Source: Epiperipatus broadwayi (Eukaryota > Onychophora > Udeonychophora > Euonychophora > Peripatidae). Taken from it: a stretch of DNA of 64,000 bases. Of the stretch, positions 24,165 through 37,010 are shown in pieces; positions within the stretch are counted from its first letter, which is position 1; every line of letters begins with the position of its first letter. The position numbers and the translations under genes were made by a program. The notes below the pieces were generated by a model. That model saw nothing but the letters and a program-made list of their open reading frames with translations. It had not been told where the DNA came from and did not search any database. Where the stretch lies: the NCBI GenBank assembly GCA_028023455.1, contig JAQFVV010001091.1, positions 1 through 64,000 of the forward strand, given 5' to 3'.

Positions 24165-26640
24165 AACATCATTATTAACAATTATACATCCACTGCAGGA
24201 TGAAGGTCTCTTCATGTTCAATCCATCTTCTCTGATTTCCTGCACAGTTTTTCATTTCATTCATCCATCTCACTTGTTGTGTCTTTTTGGTTCTTTTACA
24301 ATCACTTGGACTCCAGTTTAAGATTTTAGTTGCTCATCTTTTCTAGCAATATATCCAACCCAAATCCAATTCAGATTTTAGATTCTTTCAATTGATATCA
24401 GTGGCATCTCTTTTTCTCTTATCCATGGATTGCACTTTCTATCTCTTCTTAACCCTAACATGCATCTTTCCATACTTCTTTGAGTAGTCTTAAGTCTCTG
24501 TATATCTCTTCTCTTAACATACCAAATCTCAGATCTATATGTAAGAATTGGTTTAACATATATATTAAAAACCATTATTTGCAACAACATAGTCATATTT
24601 CTTTTTAACGTTTATTTATTTGTACCAAAAACACTCAAACGGAAATTTTATTCTAGCATTAATTTTATCCATTATGGTTCCATCAGGAGTAAGAATCTGT
24701 CCAAATGATTTGTAATTTTTAACTTTTTCTAACTCATCATAATCAATCTTTATTTTCATATTTTAATAAAATCCATTAAACATTACTTTAGTCTTTTTAA
24801 CATTTATCTTTAGTCCTACTTTCCTACTTCTTTCTGTAATAATAATCAGTCATTAAGCTAATGTAAATGGCTATGTGGATTTTAACTATAAATGAATACT
24901 TTCACTTTCCAGACAGAAGCTAACTTCTGCAACATTTCCTGCAGCTCTAAAGCATTATTTGTACTAACAACTACATCATCTGCAAAATCTAAATGACCTA
25001 AATAATCTCCATTTACTATCACTCCTTTAGCTTCCCATTTTAATCCACAAAATACTTCTTGCAGCACTGTTATAAAAAGTTTTGGAGATATGGCGTCATC
25101 CTGTCATACATTCTTCTCAGTGTTAACTTTAGTATTATCATTATGCAATCTAATTGTTTCTGTTACATTTTTATAAATATTCTTCAGAAATGACTATAGG
25201 TTAGATCTAAACATTGATGATCCAATGTTTTAATCACTGAAGAAATGCTTATAGGATCAAATGTCTTTTTTATAATTTACAAATTATAAAGGATAATGAC
25301 AACTTATATTTATTAGTCCTTTGCATTATATTTCTCAATTCAAAGATATGATCTACTGTACTAAAACCATTTTAAATCCTCCTTGGTATTTTTGGTTGGT
25401 TGAAGTCCAATGTTCTCTGTACACGTGTGATAATTATCTTGGTATAAAATTGTATAAATCTGCTAACAGGCTGATATGTCTGTAATTTCTAATATTTCAT
25501 ATTTATTTTTTTATATATTACTAGTACATTCTTCTAATAATCTGGTACATTTTATCAGTTAACTATTTGGTATATAACATTGCCAAATAGTTTTCTATTT
25601 CTTCATCTGCTTCTTTTATATAAATTATAATTCCATCATTACCTGCAGCTTCATAAATTTAATTACATTTCTCACTTCTTCATTAAAAATACTGATTAGA
25701 TTCAAGGATACTTGTTATTTATTACTATAAAATTCATGACATCACCATTCTATCCATTCCTTTATATCATCTCTCTTTTTAAAAATACTTGCATCTTTTT
25801 GCTTATTGCAGGTAAAATTTTCCTACCAATACAAAAATGTTATTTTATACTCTTGAGTCTTTTATTATTTTTTACAGCTGTCTTTTCTAATTTACAATAT
25901 ACTTTCTTATATTACTTTATCTCTTTTGCTCACCATTTTACAAAATTCAAGATATGCATTCCTTTTTAATGCATTATTATTATATATCAACGAATTCCTT
26001 TTTTTTTTTTTTCATAAATTGTCTAAACTCAAAATTTTTTTATTGGCAATTGCTGCTTTGTCCTTCCAGGAACTATCTTTGTTGCAGTTTCTTCTTATTA
26101 ATTGCATTCAAATCTGAATCATGTTCAAAATGTACTAGTATTTGAAAACCACTTGCAAATTATAATTTAAATATATACGACTGTTTATGTAAATTACAAA
26201 TATCATCTGTAAATATTGTTTTTTTTTGACAATTTTGTCTGTCTATTTTTGCATCAACACTTATATTACATCTTACTAATCGATGATTACTTCTTCTGTT
26301 GAATTTATTAAGAACATTACAATATTTAAATATGTATTTTCTGTTAGTCAAAATATAATCTAATTCTGTTGTACCTTCATATGGATGCGTCTATGCTCAG
26401 GTCCTTTTATCATTTTTCTCAAACAAAAAATCTATAATATAAGGTTTTTATTATCTCCAGAGTCCGCAAGGCTATATGCATCCTTATTTCTATTCCTATA
26501 ACCGTTTTTACCTACAGTCCTTTCATTTTTCATTTATTTAGCAATTCTAGCATTAAAGTCCTCACAATAATGTAAAAATGTATAATAATCTGTAATAATA
26601 AAGTATTTGAAATTATTTACTGAAAGGCTATATAGAAATA
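24165..26640 (-). pseudogene. RTE-like LINE remnant, best preserved copy
   Basis: On the minus strand the order is a DFNARIA endonuclease motif (near 26550), a linker, the reverse transcriptase with FADDVVV catalytic box (about 24985), and a C-terminal part with ILTYRSEIWYVKRRDIQRL (near 24530). This order fits RTE-clade non-LTR elements, in which an APE-type endonuclease precedes the reverse transcriptase. Many stops and frameshifts break it, and a fragment of the dispersed repeat sits at about 24838-24922. Equivalent remnants occupy the same position in units A, C and D, so the LINE predates the tandem duplication. Confidence 0.8.
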
Positions 26641-26779
26641 ATTGAAGATATTTTTATATGAAAAATTATTCCATAAAATTATAAAGCCAGAAATCATTTG
26701 AACTTTCATAGTCCTAAAGAAGATTCGAGTAATTTATTTTATTACTTATTGATTGATTTATTATTTTATTTCTCCCATT

Positions 26780-27300
26780 AATAAATTATATTATTTTACT
26801 TGTATGTCCTACTGCTTTTGCCACCATTGGTGAGTGCTGTGTATTCGAATGCTGATACTCAGAATACCAAAGATTAAATCACATGAATAATTCAATAAAT
26901 AAATGATGACCTATAATTAATAGCCAAAAGTTATTGATACACTCACACATATTATATAAAGTTCACTGATGGTTTTATTCTCATGACACACTCAACAACT
27001 GGCTGCTTTCTAAATGGTTTCTCCCGGCCTCGATTTCCAAAATACTTGGCTCTTTTCAGATGCTGCTCGCGATCCCATTCACTTTTCACTAGAGCACTTC
27101 ATCATCGCTTAAGATACTTTCAACTACTTTTAATTAAAATGTCTCTGCAACGGTTCACTTGATCAATTCTCTGGGATGAGACCCACACACTTTGCTGTTC
27201 AAACTTTATATGCGCGCCCCAGCTGGCCTCCAGCAATCCAGATTTTATCCTTGATATTATCAGTCTTGATTTCATCTTTGCATTCTTAATTAGTATTTTC
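26780..27300 (-). other. conserved, slightly GC-richer block upstream of the LINE
   Basis: It matches unit D 61510-62000. From position and orientation it may be the LINE 5' region or an older element. No intact frame or known domain was seen. It is deleted from unit A. Confidence 0.4.
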
Positions 27301-28092
27301 AATTTCTATTGTATTAAGAAATATTTGAAATTAGCAAATATTTCTTGGCCATTATCAAATGCAATTGTTTTTATCACGAATTACATAAATATTTTCGTTT
27401 ATCAGTTAGTTATCTAAAGAAAAATATTTTCTCTAATATTTTCTTTACGTTTTCAGAGTACAAAAATTTATACTTGGATTTCAATGTACATTTTTAAAAA
27501 CATGACAAAAAGAGGGTTATCGTTATAATATATAAGTGAAACGGAAGTAACTACCGACCACTGAGAAAATTGATAATTATATACCTTTGTATTTGTATGC
27601 AGATCTTATTTTGTAATTAATTCATATGTGTAATGAATATGGATATTCTTTATACCATTAAATAAACTAAGTTTAATCAAGTCTTTTGTACATTATATAC
27701 TGTGCAAATGAGAAAAGGATCTTTATCTTTTATACATAAACTTCAGTAAATTGACGTGTGTAAAAATATAAATATTTATATTTAATCTTATTATTACGTC
27801 AATATGTACTACATGAAAACGTACCTTGCTTGCTAATAGAGATTATGAGCAAATAAACAAATAATGTAGGATAAACAAATTAAAATAATGTTGCTTTTTA
27901 AACAGGTTTTGCCTTTTAACAGTGTCATAAAATCTATAGGTGTTATCAACCTCTCCACAGAACTAATTTTCCATTAGTAGTTTATAGATTTATCACTTGC
28001 CTTTCTGTTGTTTTTTTTTTTTTTTTTACAAAAATTCAAAAAAAGTTAAAACCTTTAAATTCTAAGAAAAAAGTCCCAATAATGATTTTACA

Positions 28093-28130
<38 letters not shown>

Positions 28131-28144
28131 ATATGTAAATATCA

Positions 28145-28217
28145 TTAAATCCTTGGGTGAAATATATATATGAAATATATATATATATATATATATATAT
28201 TTCACCCAAGGATTTAA
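28145..28217. repeat. palindrome around (TA)n
   Basis: TTAAATCCTTGGGTGAAATA and its exact reverse complement bracket a (TA)n core. The right arm continues as ordinary unit sequence (TTTAAGTAATTATTTT, also in A and B), so the left arm is an inverted duplicate specific to unit C. Confidence 0.85.
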
Positions 28218-29033
28218 GTAATTATTTTAAAGAAAAATGTCATATACAAATTAAAAATCTAATCCAATATTTTAGAAAATGAAAAGGTCATTCTTAATTC
28301 CTACTATTAAAAATATAGAAGGTTTGTACTAAGATGTAATATTAATATGTGTTCGTTTGTCATTTCGTCTCTAAACAAATATTTCCTGATTGATTGGAGA
28401 CCATCATAGAATTTGCTAGATATTGATTTGAATTAATAAATTAGTATTGTTTTTATCATCTTTTATTTTTTATTTGTGATTGATCTATTAATTATAATTA
28501 TTGTTAAAAATACACATTTCTAAATTAATATTTAAGTTTGGAATATTTTAGAATAAATTTATAATTTGTAAATTATTTTTGTTAGTAAAAATATGTATCA
28601 ATCTACAACTGAAGATAATGAAAAAACGAATTAGAAATTAAATATGGAAAAATAAATAGACTTCACTAAGAATTAAAAACAAGATATGAAGCTAAGTCGA
28701 AGGAAGATATAATTTCTATTATTAATTGTTTTACTTTTTGTTATGTGGAAAAAAATATAATTCTAAATATGTTGTTTAATTAGTTGATTAAGTTTAAAAG
28801 GATGATAGTTAACCATTGTAAGAAATCAGATAGTTTAAAGGATAGAATATCAGAAACAGATTATTATATACAAAACCAGGTAAATTAAGTAAAGGAAGTA
28901 AAGATATCTCCGATTCAAGTGCCATCATAATTTTTTCTAAGGAGTTGCACCACTGAGGATAGTTAAAATAATCTATTGGTTGGACTACGTATAAAAAACA
29001 TGATTCTATTAACAAATTGATGTTGTGATTCTA

Positions 29034-29240
29034 TAATTTTGGTTGTATTGATATAATATTTGTCTAATTTTTTATGTTGTAGTTCTGATGAAGACTGCTA
29101 GTACAGTCGAAACTGTAAAATATATAAATAAAGTTATTTGCTTAAAGTGTTGAAGGAGTATAGATGAATTTATAGTGCAATAAAAAAAGAAGCAAAATAT
29201 AGAGGGAGAAAGAAGAAATGGAGAAGAATTATATGTGAAA
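29034..29240 (+). mobile_element. insertion carrying a hammerhead-like motif
   Basis: Relative to unit B (near 16372) about 200 bp are added here. The insert contains CTGATGA (29085-29091), a perfect 5-bp stem GACTG/CAGTC with loop CTAGTA, then GAAAC (29109-29113), followed by an AATAAA-containing stretch. Such motifs occur in Penelope-like and related retroelements. The element class is not resolved. Confidence 0.5.
29085..29113 (+). ncRNA. hammerhead ribozyme-like core
   Basis: The catalytic boxes CUGAUGA and GAAA bracket a fully paired stem II. One extra A lies between CUGAUGA and the stem, and no convincing stem I or stem III partner was found nearby, so activity is doubtful or would require a dimer. 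Confidence 0.4.
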
Positions 29241-31904
29241 TATTATGCCATGTGGACAGAAAGGCTATCTAATTATTTTAGTTTTCAATCCTTTCCCTTT
29301 TTAACTCTTCTCCCAAATTAATTTATGAAATGATCATTAAAATAAGGCAATAATTGCGCAAGAATAGAAAATTTAGTACGATGATGTTTCTGAAATGAGT
29401 AAAAATTATCAAAGAAATTTAAACTTTTAAGACATTACTTGTTTCTGTAGCCAGTACACATGACAACGTCAAAAATTATAGCCGAATAAAGTATCTAAAG
29501 TTGTATAAATTGCATTAAAAATGGTAATTAATAAAATATTCTTATAAAATTTTAGAAATGAAAAAACATTAAAGCAAGCCAAGGGCAAAAAACAAACCCA
29601 TTTAAGAAATCAAGGATATTATCGCTTGTCAAAATTTACAACAAACAAATCTATAATTAAATTTATAACTGGAAAATATATATTTTCTCACGAAGACAAC
29701 CTGTCATCTTTATCTAAATTGTTTTTTAATTGTAATTGGACTTTGTTGGGAATTTAATGCAAGTAAAAAAAAATACATACTGACATTGTATGTTATTCAT
29801 AACCATTGGGTTCTTCTCAAGTTGTGTTAATTCTGTAAGTATTGCATTTAATCTTGGTAATGCATAATGCAAATTCTTATTATACTCCAATAAGTTTATT
29901 ACTCATATATACATATATAATACGATTAGTTGTGTAATATATTGCTAGTTATCTTATTCTAAACATACAGCAGATAATTGTCCAGTTGTTGAATCTATCT
30001 AGTCTAGATTATTTATACGGTGCTGTTTCTTTTTGGATGACTTCTACTTGATAGAAAGTTCATTCATTGGTAGACCTTGCTCTTAAAGAATGTTTCATGT
30101 TCTGTATTGGAATCTTAACTCTTCTTTTTGACAGATTTTTCTATCAGTTATAACTAAGATCAAACACTACCGGGAAGTCAGAAATTGTATATGGAACATA
30201 CAATGTATAGATTTAATGATATGTGTTATCTTAAGGCTTTTCGATGTTGAAATGGACTTTTACAATGTGATATCCAGCCACGTGACTTTATAACTTAGGC
30301 TGATGATTCTTGAATATGTTATGATGATCACTTAGGTCATGACGTACATCAGTAGTGACTGTCCTCATTACTTTCTATATACCTCAAATGTCCCTATGCT
30401 GTCTATTCTGAAACTACCCACCTAGTATTTTTTGTCTTTCCTCTGCAGATCTTTCATAAACTGATTTTTTTTTTCTACTGAATATTTATATTACCTGAAT
30501 TGCATTGATTGCAGCCCCTTGCATTCATATTTAGCATACATTCCTCATAGCCATCGATTCTTTCTTCATAACATACTTCACGAATAGAATAGCATTCCTA
30601 CATATATGATATTTATACATACCTAATATTTCTCCATATATAACAACAATAAGATTATTTTGCGATTCGGTTATCAAAATTTGCTTCATAAATAGAATTT
30701 ATGATGAAACAAAATTGAATAAAAAATTTCTAAAAATGTTTGAAATCAGCAAAAAGCCCTTTCAGATTTTACCTTTGAAAGTTAAGTTATGCTTCCCTTC
30801 ACTCGCTTCAATAATCATGAAGCCTATTTATGTTGAGAATGATAGCCCCCCTCCCAAAAAACAATGCTAGTGTGATATTAACGTGCAGAGGTTTCATTTA
30901 TTTATGACACAAAAACACTTATCATTAACGTCACATTGTTAGTCAGTTACATTATTACTGGCAACATGTCAGTCACCAAAAAAGTCCATTTGTATACTTC
31001 CAGTTTCAGTCCTATTTACTCGTTTTTATATATCCTTTTTGGGCATATTTATTTTTTTAAGTTGTGCTTATACATAGTGGATCTTAATAAATAAATAATA
31101 TATAATAGAATATTAACCTGAATATGTAATTAGTACTAGAAGTCCATGCATTAAATCTCTATCTATACAATGGCTTGCTGAAATTGCATGTGTTTAATGT
31201 TAATTCACTTTTGATTGACGTCTGAGAACAAATTACATTCCTGTAAAATAATTTAAGCAAAAAAATATAACAATAAATGAAAGATATAAGTATGAAAATA
31301 CACCTGCAATTAACTTAGAACTTTAACACTTATACATTGTTTTATATGGAAATATGAAGTAAATCAAACTTGCTGCGAATTCTTGCAATTTACTTTTTAA
31401 TTTATATTAGTAAAAGTCTGTATCGCTTTGTGATATTACTACAGAAATTGTTTAATCTGAAATTTTTATTCCTGAGATGTGTATTTTAGACTAAACTTAT
31501 GTTTTAAAAAGAACATTTTATATTCAGCATCTAGCTCTTTAATATATATATATAGTTTGGGGTCAGTTTTATCGTGATGTTCTTATTTGTTTAGGATTTG
31601 AGCTTTTTGAAGATGAAGAAATTAGAAGTAAATAGGATAAACATCGAATTGTGTCGCATTGTATTCATTGATTTAATAAATTCACACTGAACATAAAATA
31701 GTTACTTATGAAGTTTATGAAAAGATAAAAATATGTTTTTATATTTAATTTTATTTTTTGATTATTTGGATAAAATCTTGTAATTCAGGTTTCACCCTCT
31801 ACCTAACTTTTAATATAATATAAATTTTACTTATATCAGTAATAATACTTACATTTTAGTTTTCCACATAATGTTGGAGATAAAGTTAAACAAGACATGT
31901 ATTT

Positions 31905-32010
31905 TATATAGCGCGATGTTTTTATAAACTGTAATACCAATAAGCCAATAAGCTAATTCATTTACATAGTGACATCTACAAAGCGCATGTGCATTAGCTT
32001 ATTGGCTTAT
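31905..32010. mobile_element. foldback MITE related to 346-505
   Basis: TAAGCCAATAAGCTAAT (from 31941) is mirrored by ATTAGCTTATTGGCTTA (31993-32009). The preceding TTTTATATAGCGCGATGTT resembles the arm of the MITE at 346-505. Unit A at 5870-5890 lacks it. Confidence 0.55.
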
Positions 32011-32740
32011 ATGGAATTCAGTTTTTTTTATGAAAATCAGTTTATTATATCTATTTTTTTCAATTCCTATTATCTAAAAATATATAAAACTATAGAATAG
32101 CAAATCAAATAGAAGAATGTAACACATTTGTTGAATTAAAGACATGATTGCATAAATAAATAATTTGTCACTTTTTAGGAATAAAAAAGGCTGATGTGCA
32201 AAAAAAAAATCATTTAAACAATCTTTCAACTAATAATTTCTTTCATCAATAGAGGCAAATGTTCCTCAGACAATAATACCACCCAGGGCAAGACAGAGTA
32301 ATCAATGTTTGCAACATATTTGTTCGTAAAATCCTAATCTATTGCGTACTATCCTTTGATTTAGGTGTAGATCTATACTGATGAAGACCACAAGGAAGAA
32401 ACTATTCTGGGTATATTGGATGGATTTTCATTAGATATGTTTTTTATATGCAAACCTTCCCGCATCCATCGATTACTCTGGCATGAACTGGATGATACTA
32501 ATGTATAAAGAGTTTTGCCTGTTTTTACAGCTTGGGGAATGGTGATCATGTTACGTTTATTGGTTTAATTTATATCAATATCAAAAAATCATCAATCATT
32601 TATTGATATCTTACAATTAGGTAGGCATTGATACAACAAAATGCATATTATTTACAAGTAAATAGTTTAATTGAAAATATTGCCCCAGGTTTCTATTTGT
32701 GAAAAAGCTAGAAAATAATATATGTGAAAAACATTTTTTT

Positions 32741-32835
32741 TCAAGGGTCTTAGCATTGGCCGGGACGCGAACCCGCAACCCGGGTAACTGCTTATAAGGC
32801 AGTCGCGCTGACCTCTCGACCACCAACGCAAGACT
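32741..32835 (-). mobile_element. tRNA-derived SINE
   Basis: Read on the minus strand it has GTTGGTGGTCGAGAGGTCAG (A-box region), a CTTATAA anticodon-loop-like segment and GCGGGTTCGCGTCCC (B box), and ends in TTGAAAAAAA. It keeps a better tRNA cloverleaf than other copies, but its A-rich tail and dispersed family show it is a SINE. It is absent from unit A near 6670. Confidence 0.8.
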
Positions 32836-34811
32836 TTTTAAAACTTTAATTCGTATAATTTGAGGATTAATGTACTAAAGATCAAAAACTATTTTTAAAC
32901 AAACAATATTTGGTTTTTATAGTTAATAACTTTAAATAGAAATGAGTTGCATTTTTACTTCATTAATTCAATCAATAATAGAATACTTAATTTGACCACG
33001 ATGTTCCATACTATTTACTTACACTTAAATATTATATCCAAAGCTATGTTCCAATTTTTTCATCTTTTAATGCATTACTTCTCAAACATGATAATAGCAT
33101 TTTTTGAAAAATATTTATTGCATGTATATATATTTTTATTGTTTAATGTTTCTTTTGTATAATAAAAATATCATTTAAAATCAGTGGCAAGATTTGTGTT
33201 TTATAAGAGCAGTAGTTTAACAAATTACTTTTGTATAAACATTCAAAAAATATTCATGTTATATATACTCGTTCCATTTCTTGTAAGTGTTGAATGTAAC
33301 TAATTTAAAATACAATTGGTTATAAAGATCATAAGAAAGCGTTAGCCTTAAGCTGATAAATAAATGAATGCATTAATAATTCCAAAACGTATTATTTGCA
33401 TAACTAAAAAAAATTGTTCAGGGATTCTTCAATATAATTAAAATGTACATTATTGAAACTTAATATTTGTATTCACTCATATAATCAAACATTCATCCTC
33501 TTCGTTTTCCTTTCCTTTCTTCTTTTTTTCTGTTTTTATTTTTTTTTATCTTCTTTCTCCTTTTTTTTTTCTTATTTTATTCTTCTCATTCTAAATATTA
33601 TTTTAACAAATGTTTGACCCACTTATAGATTAACGAAAACGTAATCTGTTATATGAAATATTTTTAAAAGAAAATAAGCAAGATCAGTTGCATACGGATT
33701 TTAGCAAAACGTGTACTTGCAGGATAATTAATATTTTTTTAATTATCTTTATCCATAAGTTTTAAATATATGTATAGGTGAAAGTTTACATATATCACTC
33801 ACAACTAGAAAAATAGGGATTAAAAATAAATTTAAAAATAAGTATCTAGAATTTTAATTGATATAAAATTTATTTTACTAAGTTTAAAATTAAAATTTAT
33901 ATCTGTTATAAAAGCAATATAGTCTCTAATTTAACTGCAATTAATCGTAAATGAATTTATTTTTAAAGAACTTCAAGATATGTGGCACTTATATATTGCT
34001 TGATTTTATTATGTCTAAAGAACAGTGATGAAAATGATATGTAAAGATTGTGGGCTGTGTCAAATGGAAACTGATCCTTCAAACAAATGTATACGTTATG
34101 GACTGTTGGAATTATATGATGACAAATAAAAAGTGTAAGAAATATATCACTGTTTACAGATCATTCATTCATAATTCCATTTTACACTTATCCATGGTTC
34201 TGTTGAACATCTTTGTCGCTTCTCTCTCTCTCCCAGGAGACATTTTGAGTAAATGCGTTAATAAATCTGTTATGTAAATCGAAATCTATACATTTTTTAA
34301 ACAAAAAGCACTAAAGAATTCAGCACAAGTTTTAATAGCTAATAAATAAATATAATTTCATCATTACTGCATTAATATTGCACAGTCTTTCGCATGTAGA
34401 TTTCAATAAGCGTAATCACTTTACTGCTAATAGGTAAGAAGTCGATACTTTAACTATTCTTTTAATTTGCATTCTCTGTTCTGATCATATGAAGTGATGT
34501 TGGAAGGATTTAGCTTGCAAAGTAATTGTGTGTATTTATAACATAAATTTCCGCTGTTGTTATATATTTTTCAAAGTTTAAAAATGAATATTGTATTAAA
34601 CTTGCCTAAATATGTATAATGAAAGAATATTAATTTAGTAGCTAGTTAGGTATATGCTGATTTACTTTGGGTACTTCTTGTTTAAACAACTCTAAATTTT
34701 TAAATAAATAGTTAAAATTATCAACCCGTTTATCTATGGATTTTAATTAGATTTTTGTTTTTCTTTCAAGTAGTTAGTCTGGAATAATTTATTGATGTAA
34801 AACATTTGGAT

Positions 34812-34875
34812 TTCAGCTAGAGTTTGCAATTATATATATATATATATATATATATAATTGCAAACTCTAGCTGAA
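34812..34875. repeat. palindrome around (TA)n, unit sequence inverted
   Basis: TTCAGCTAGAGTTTGCAATT and its exact reverse complement flank (AT)n. The left arm is ordinary unit sequence (compare 21166-21186 in unit B), and the right arm is a new inverted copy. Confidence 0.9.
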
Positions 34876-34892
34876 GATTTAAAGACTATTTT

Positions 34893-34935
<43 letters not shown>

Positions 34936-35040
34936 GGTAATAAAATAAAAACAGTCTTTAAATCTGCAGAAGTACTGCCAGTTGAGGCAGGTTTCAAAAA
35001 TTAACTGAAAATACTTCTGCAGATTTAAAGACTGTTTTTA
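34876..35040. repeat. nested inverted repeats with three copies of one segment
   Basis: A segment containing TTTAAAGACT(A/G)TTTTTA occurs at about 34878, inverted at 34947-34973 and direct again at 35012-35038. It makes overlapping hairpins with (TA)n and a 38-bp GTTGAGGCAGG-containing spacer as loops. Confidence 0.85.
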
Positions 35041-35935
35041 ATAGTTTATTACCGTTAAATTTATTATTTTTATTATAATTACAATTTTGTTTTAATTAAC
35101 AGACATTTTCTTTATTATATATATATATAATTTTTGTGAGTTTTGTACTCATTAGTTACACACATATCAACATCTTAACATAGTAAAACCATAACAGAGA
35201 CGTTTTAGATGATAAGCATTAATAAAACAACAAAAAAGCATTACTTTCTTACCATATAATGATTATTCAATCTTGCATAAGGGTTAAACAAGATAAAAAA
35301 CATTATTCATATTGTCTGGTGTGAATGGTATCAGGAAAAAGAGAGATTAGCCGTCAACACTAAAATAATCTAGTTCATATGAAAAACAATATTGCACTTG
35401 CATAAAAGAGAAACAAGGAAGTTTCTTTGTTGTTGCAAAATGAGGCAGTTGAAGTGAATGTTTCCATTATGCAAATGCAAAAAAAAAAAAAATGAAACTC
35501 TTTCAATTATTGTAATATTAAACATGACCTAAAAATTCACAAAGATTTGCTGCAACCTTGGGGTAAAGGATCTTCGTTATCATTGAAATGAGACCTTTAC
35601 TAATTAAAAGTTGGTAAAAACACAATCATTTTTTTATTTCCTTATTAAAAATCTTTGCTTCTTTCCTTTCCACGCTCTTACTGTCATTACAGTTGAAGAC
35701 AATGTTCTCAAATAGAGAGAGACAGTATGAGAAATGACGGATAACAACGAATGAAGCAATTATCAAGTTTAATATATCACCCTTTTATCGGGAATCAACC
35801 TGGTGACGTATCGGAGATACTCATTATAGAAATAGAAGATAATTCTTACTAATAACGACATCAGCCATTTTATTTGTATAATTTTCATACTCATCATTAC
35901 CTACAACACAAACTCTTTCTAAATTACATTTATAT

Positions 35936-35941
35936 TTTATT
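35936..35941 (-). terminator. poly(A) signal of gene copy C
   Basis: Minus-strand AATAAA at the conserved position downstream of the stop codon. Confidence 0.5.
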
Positions 35942-36108
35942 CATTAAAACAATAAAATATGATTGTTTATTTATTTATTACTATTTCTATAAATATGGGC
36001 GTTTTATAAATAAGAAATTATAAAATGGTAATAATTAATCAATATTATAACGCGAGTTAGTTAAGTTCGCTAAATGAAAATAATATCAAATGTTCCTAAA
36101 TTTATATG

Positions 36109-36456
36109 TCAATTTGTTTTTACTTTCTCATCACTTTCTATCTTCTCAACTCCTCCGGCTTCACTCGAATTAATGTAGTTCTTCATCTCACCATAAAGCA
36201 CACTATTTACCGGTTGATTTATCCAACGCGGTGCTTCTTGTAATATTTGTAATTGCAGGATATTGTTTGGCATGTCTTCTACGGCCATTAAAATCGCATA
36301 GAATTCCACCTGAAGAATGTCAATTTCAGTAAACATAGATTTTAATTTGAGAAAATGTCTAAGGGCTATAATATATGTGCCTAATGGCAAATCATAGGCT
36401 TTAATAAGTGCTATCATAAGTGATGGAATATCGTCAGATTTATTACTTGCAGACAT
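36109..36456 (-). CDS. small conserved protein, tandem family copy C
   Basis: An intact frame of 115 residues, the longest copy. It has the shared start (MSASNKSDDIPSLM), the core VEFYAILMAVEDMPNNILQ and the RWINQPVNSVLYGEMKNYIN block. The tail is longer and charged (VEKIESDEKVKTN). It differs most from A and B in residues 20-35, where QFSAIRHF becomes YIIALRHF. The frame has survived many substitutions relative to A, B and D without a stop or frameshift, which argues for selection on the protein. It is preceded by a TATA-like element and a CAG/GTAAAAA donor. Function is unknown, and similarity to GADD45 is tentative. Confidence 0.65.
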   Translation of the reverse strand: MSASNKSDDIPSLMIALIKAYDLPLGTYIIALRHFLKLKSMFTEIDILQVEFYAILMAVEDMPNNILQLQILQEAPRWINQPVNSVLYGEMKNYINSSEAGGVEKIESDEKVKTN

Positions 36457-36874
36457 ACTCTACTATAATTAATGAAAAAAATCTTATTTTTACCTTCTGG
36501 TTGAAAAAAGATATGATTTTAGAGAAAGGTCTAAATGTGTTTGTCTATAAATTCAATAAAACAATAAATTAAAAATATGTTGCATAAATTTAAATATATC
36601 ATGCGGCAAGGAAGTTAAAGTATTAATAAACTAAAACATTAGTTATCAATAATATATAATTATAATAAATTACTTTAAAAAAATTTTTTACCTGAAAATA
36701 TGCACTATTTATTCACAAACACCTATTCTTACATATATTTGTAATAACTACTAATATAGCGATTTTATACAAAATATATGTAAATAGAGGAATGAATAAC
36801 CTTTCTTCTCAGTGTAAATTAAAAGCACTCTAAATTTTAAACAAGGAATCAAAAGTAAAATGAATCCACCTACA

Positions 36875-36884
36875 TATATATATA
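36875..36884 (-). promoter_or_regulatory. TATA-like element, gene copy C
   Basis: TATATATATA on the minus strand, at the position of the TATATAAA in copies A and B and followed by the conserved GGATTCATTTTAC stretch. Confidence 0.4.
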
Positions 36885-36899
36885 GAAGACAGAAGACAA

Positions 36900-36979
36900 T
36901 GACTAAACATTGGAGTATTTAAATTTATACACACACGCATGCGTGTGTGTATAAATTTAAATACTCCAGTGTTTAGTCA
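36900..36979. repeat. 80-bp near-perfect palindrome centred on (AC)n/(GT)n
   Basis: TGACTAAACATTGGAGTATT is mirrored by AATACTCCAGTGTTTAGTCA, with ACACACACGCATGCGTGTGT at the centre. One mismatch was seen. The left arm is ordinary unit sequence just upstream of the gene, and the right arm is an inverted copy. It lies immediately upstream of gene copy C. Confidence 0.93.
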
Positions 36980-37010
36980 TTGCAGGCTCTTTATATATAT
37001 ATATACACAT

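Larger units (their letters stand above)
15336..27877. repeat. tandem unit B
   Basis: Second copy of the array unit (about 12.5 kb), with the same landmark order as unit A and with fewer large insertions. It is the best local reference for what the unit looked like. Outside the listed features the sequence is AT-rich and non-coding. Confidence 0.85.

Noticed and set aside
34035-34130. Short frame beginning MICKDCGLCQMETD on the plus strand of unit C
   Set aside because: Open only in C; D has a frameshift and A and B have an in-frame stop. Likely chance.
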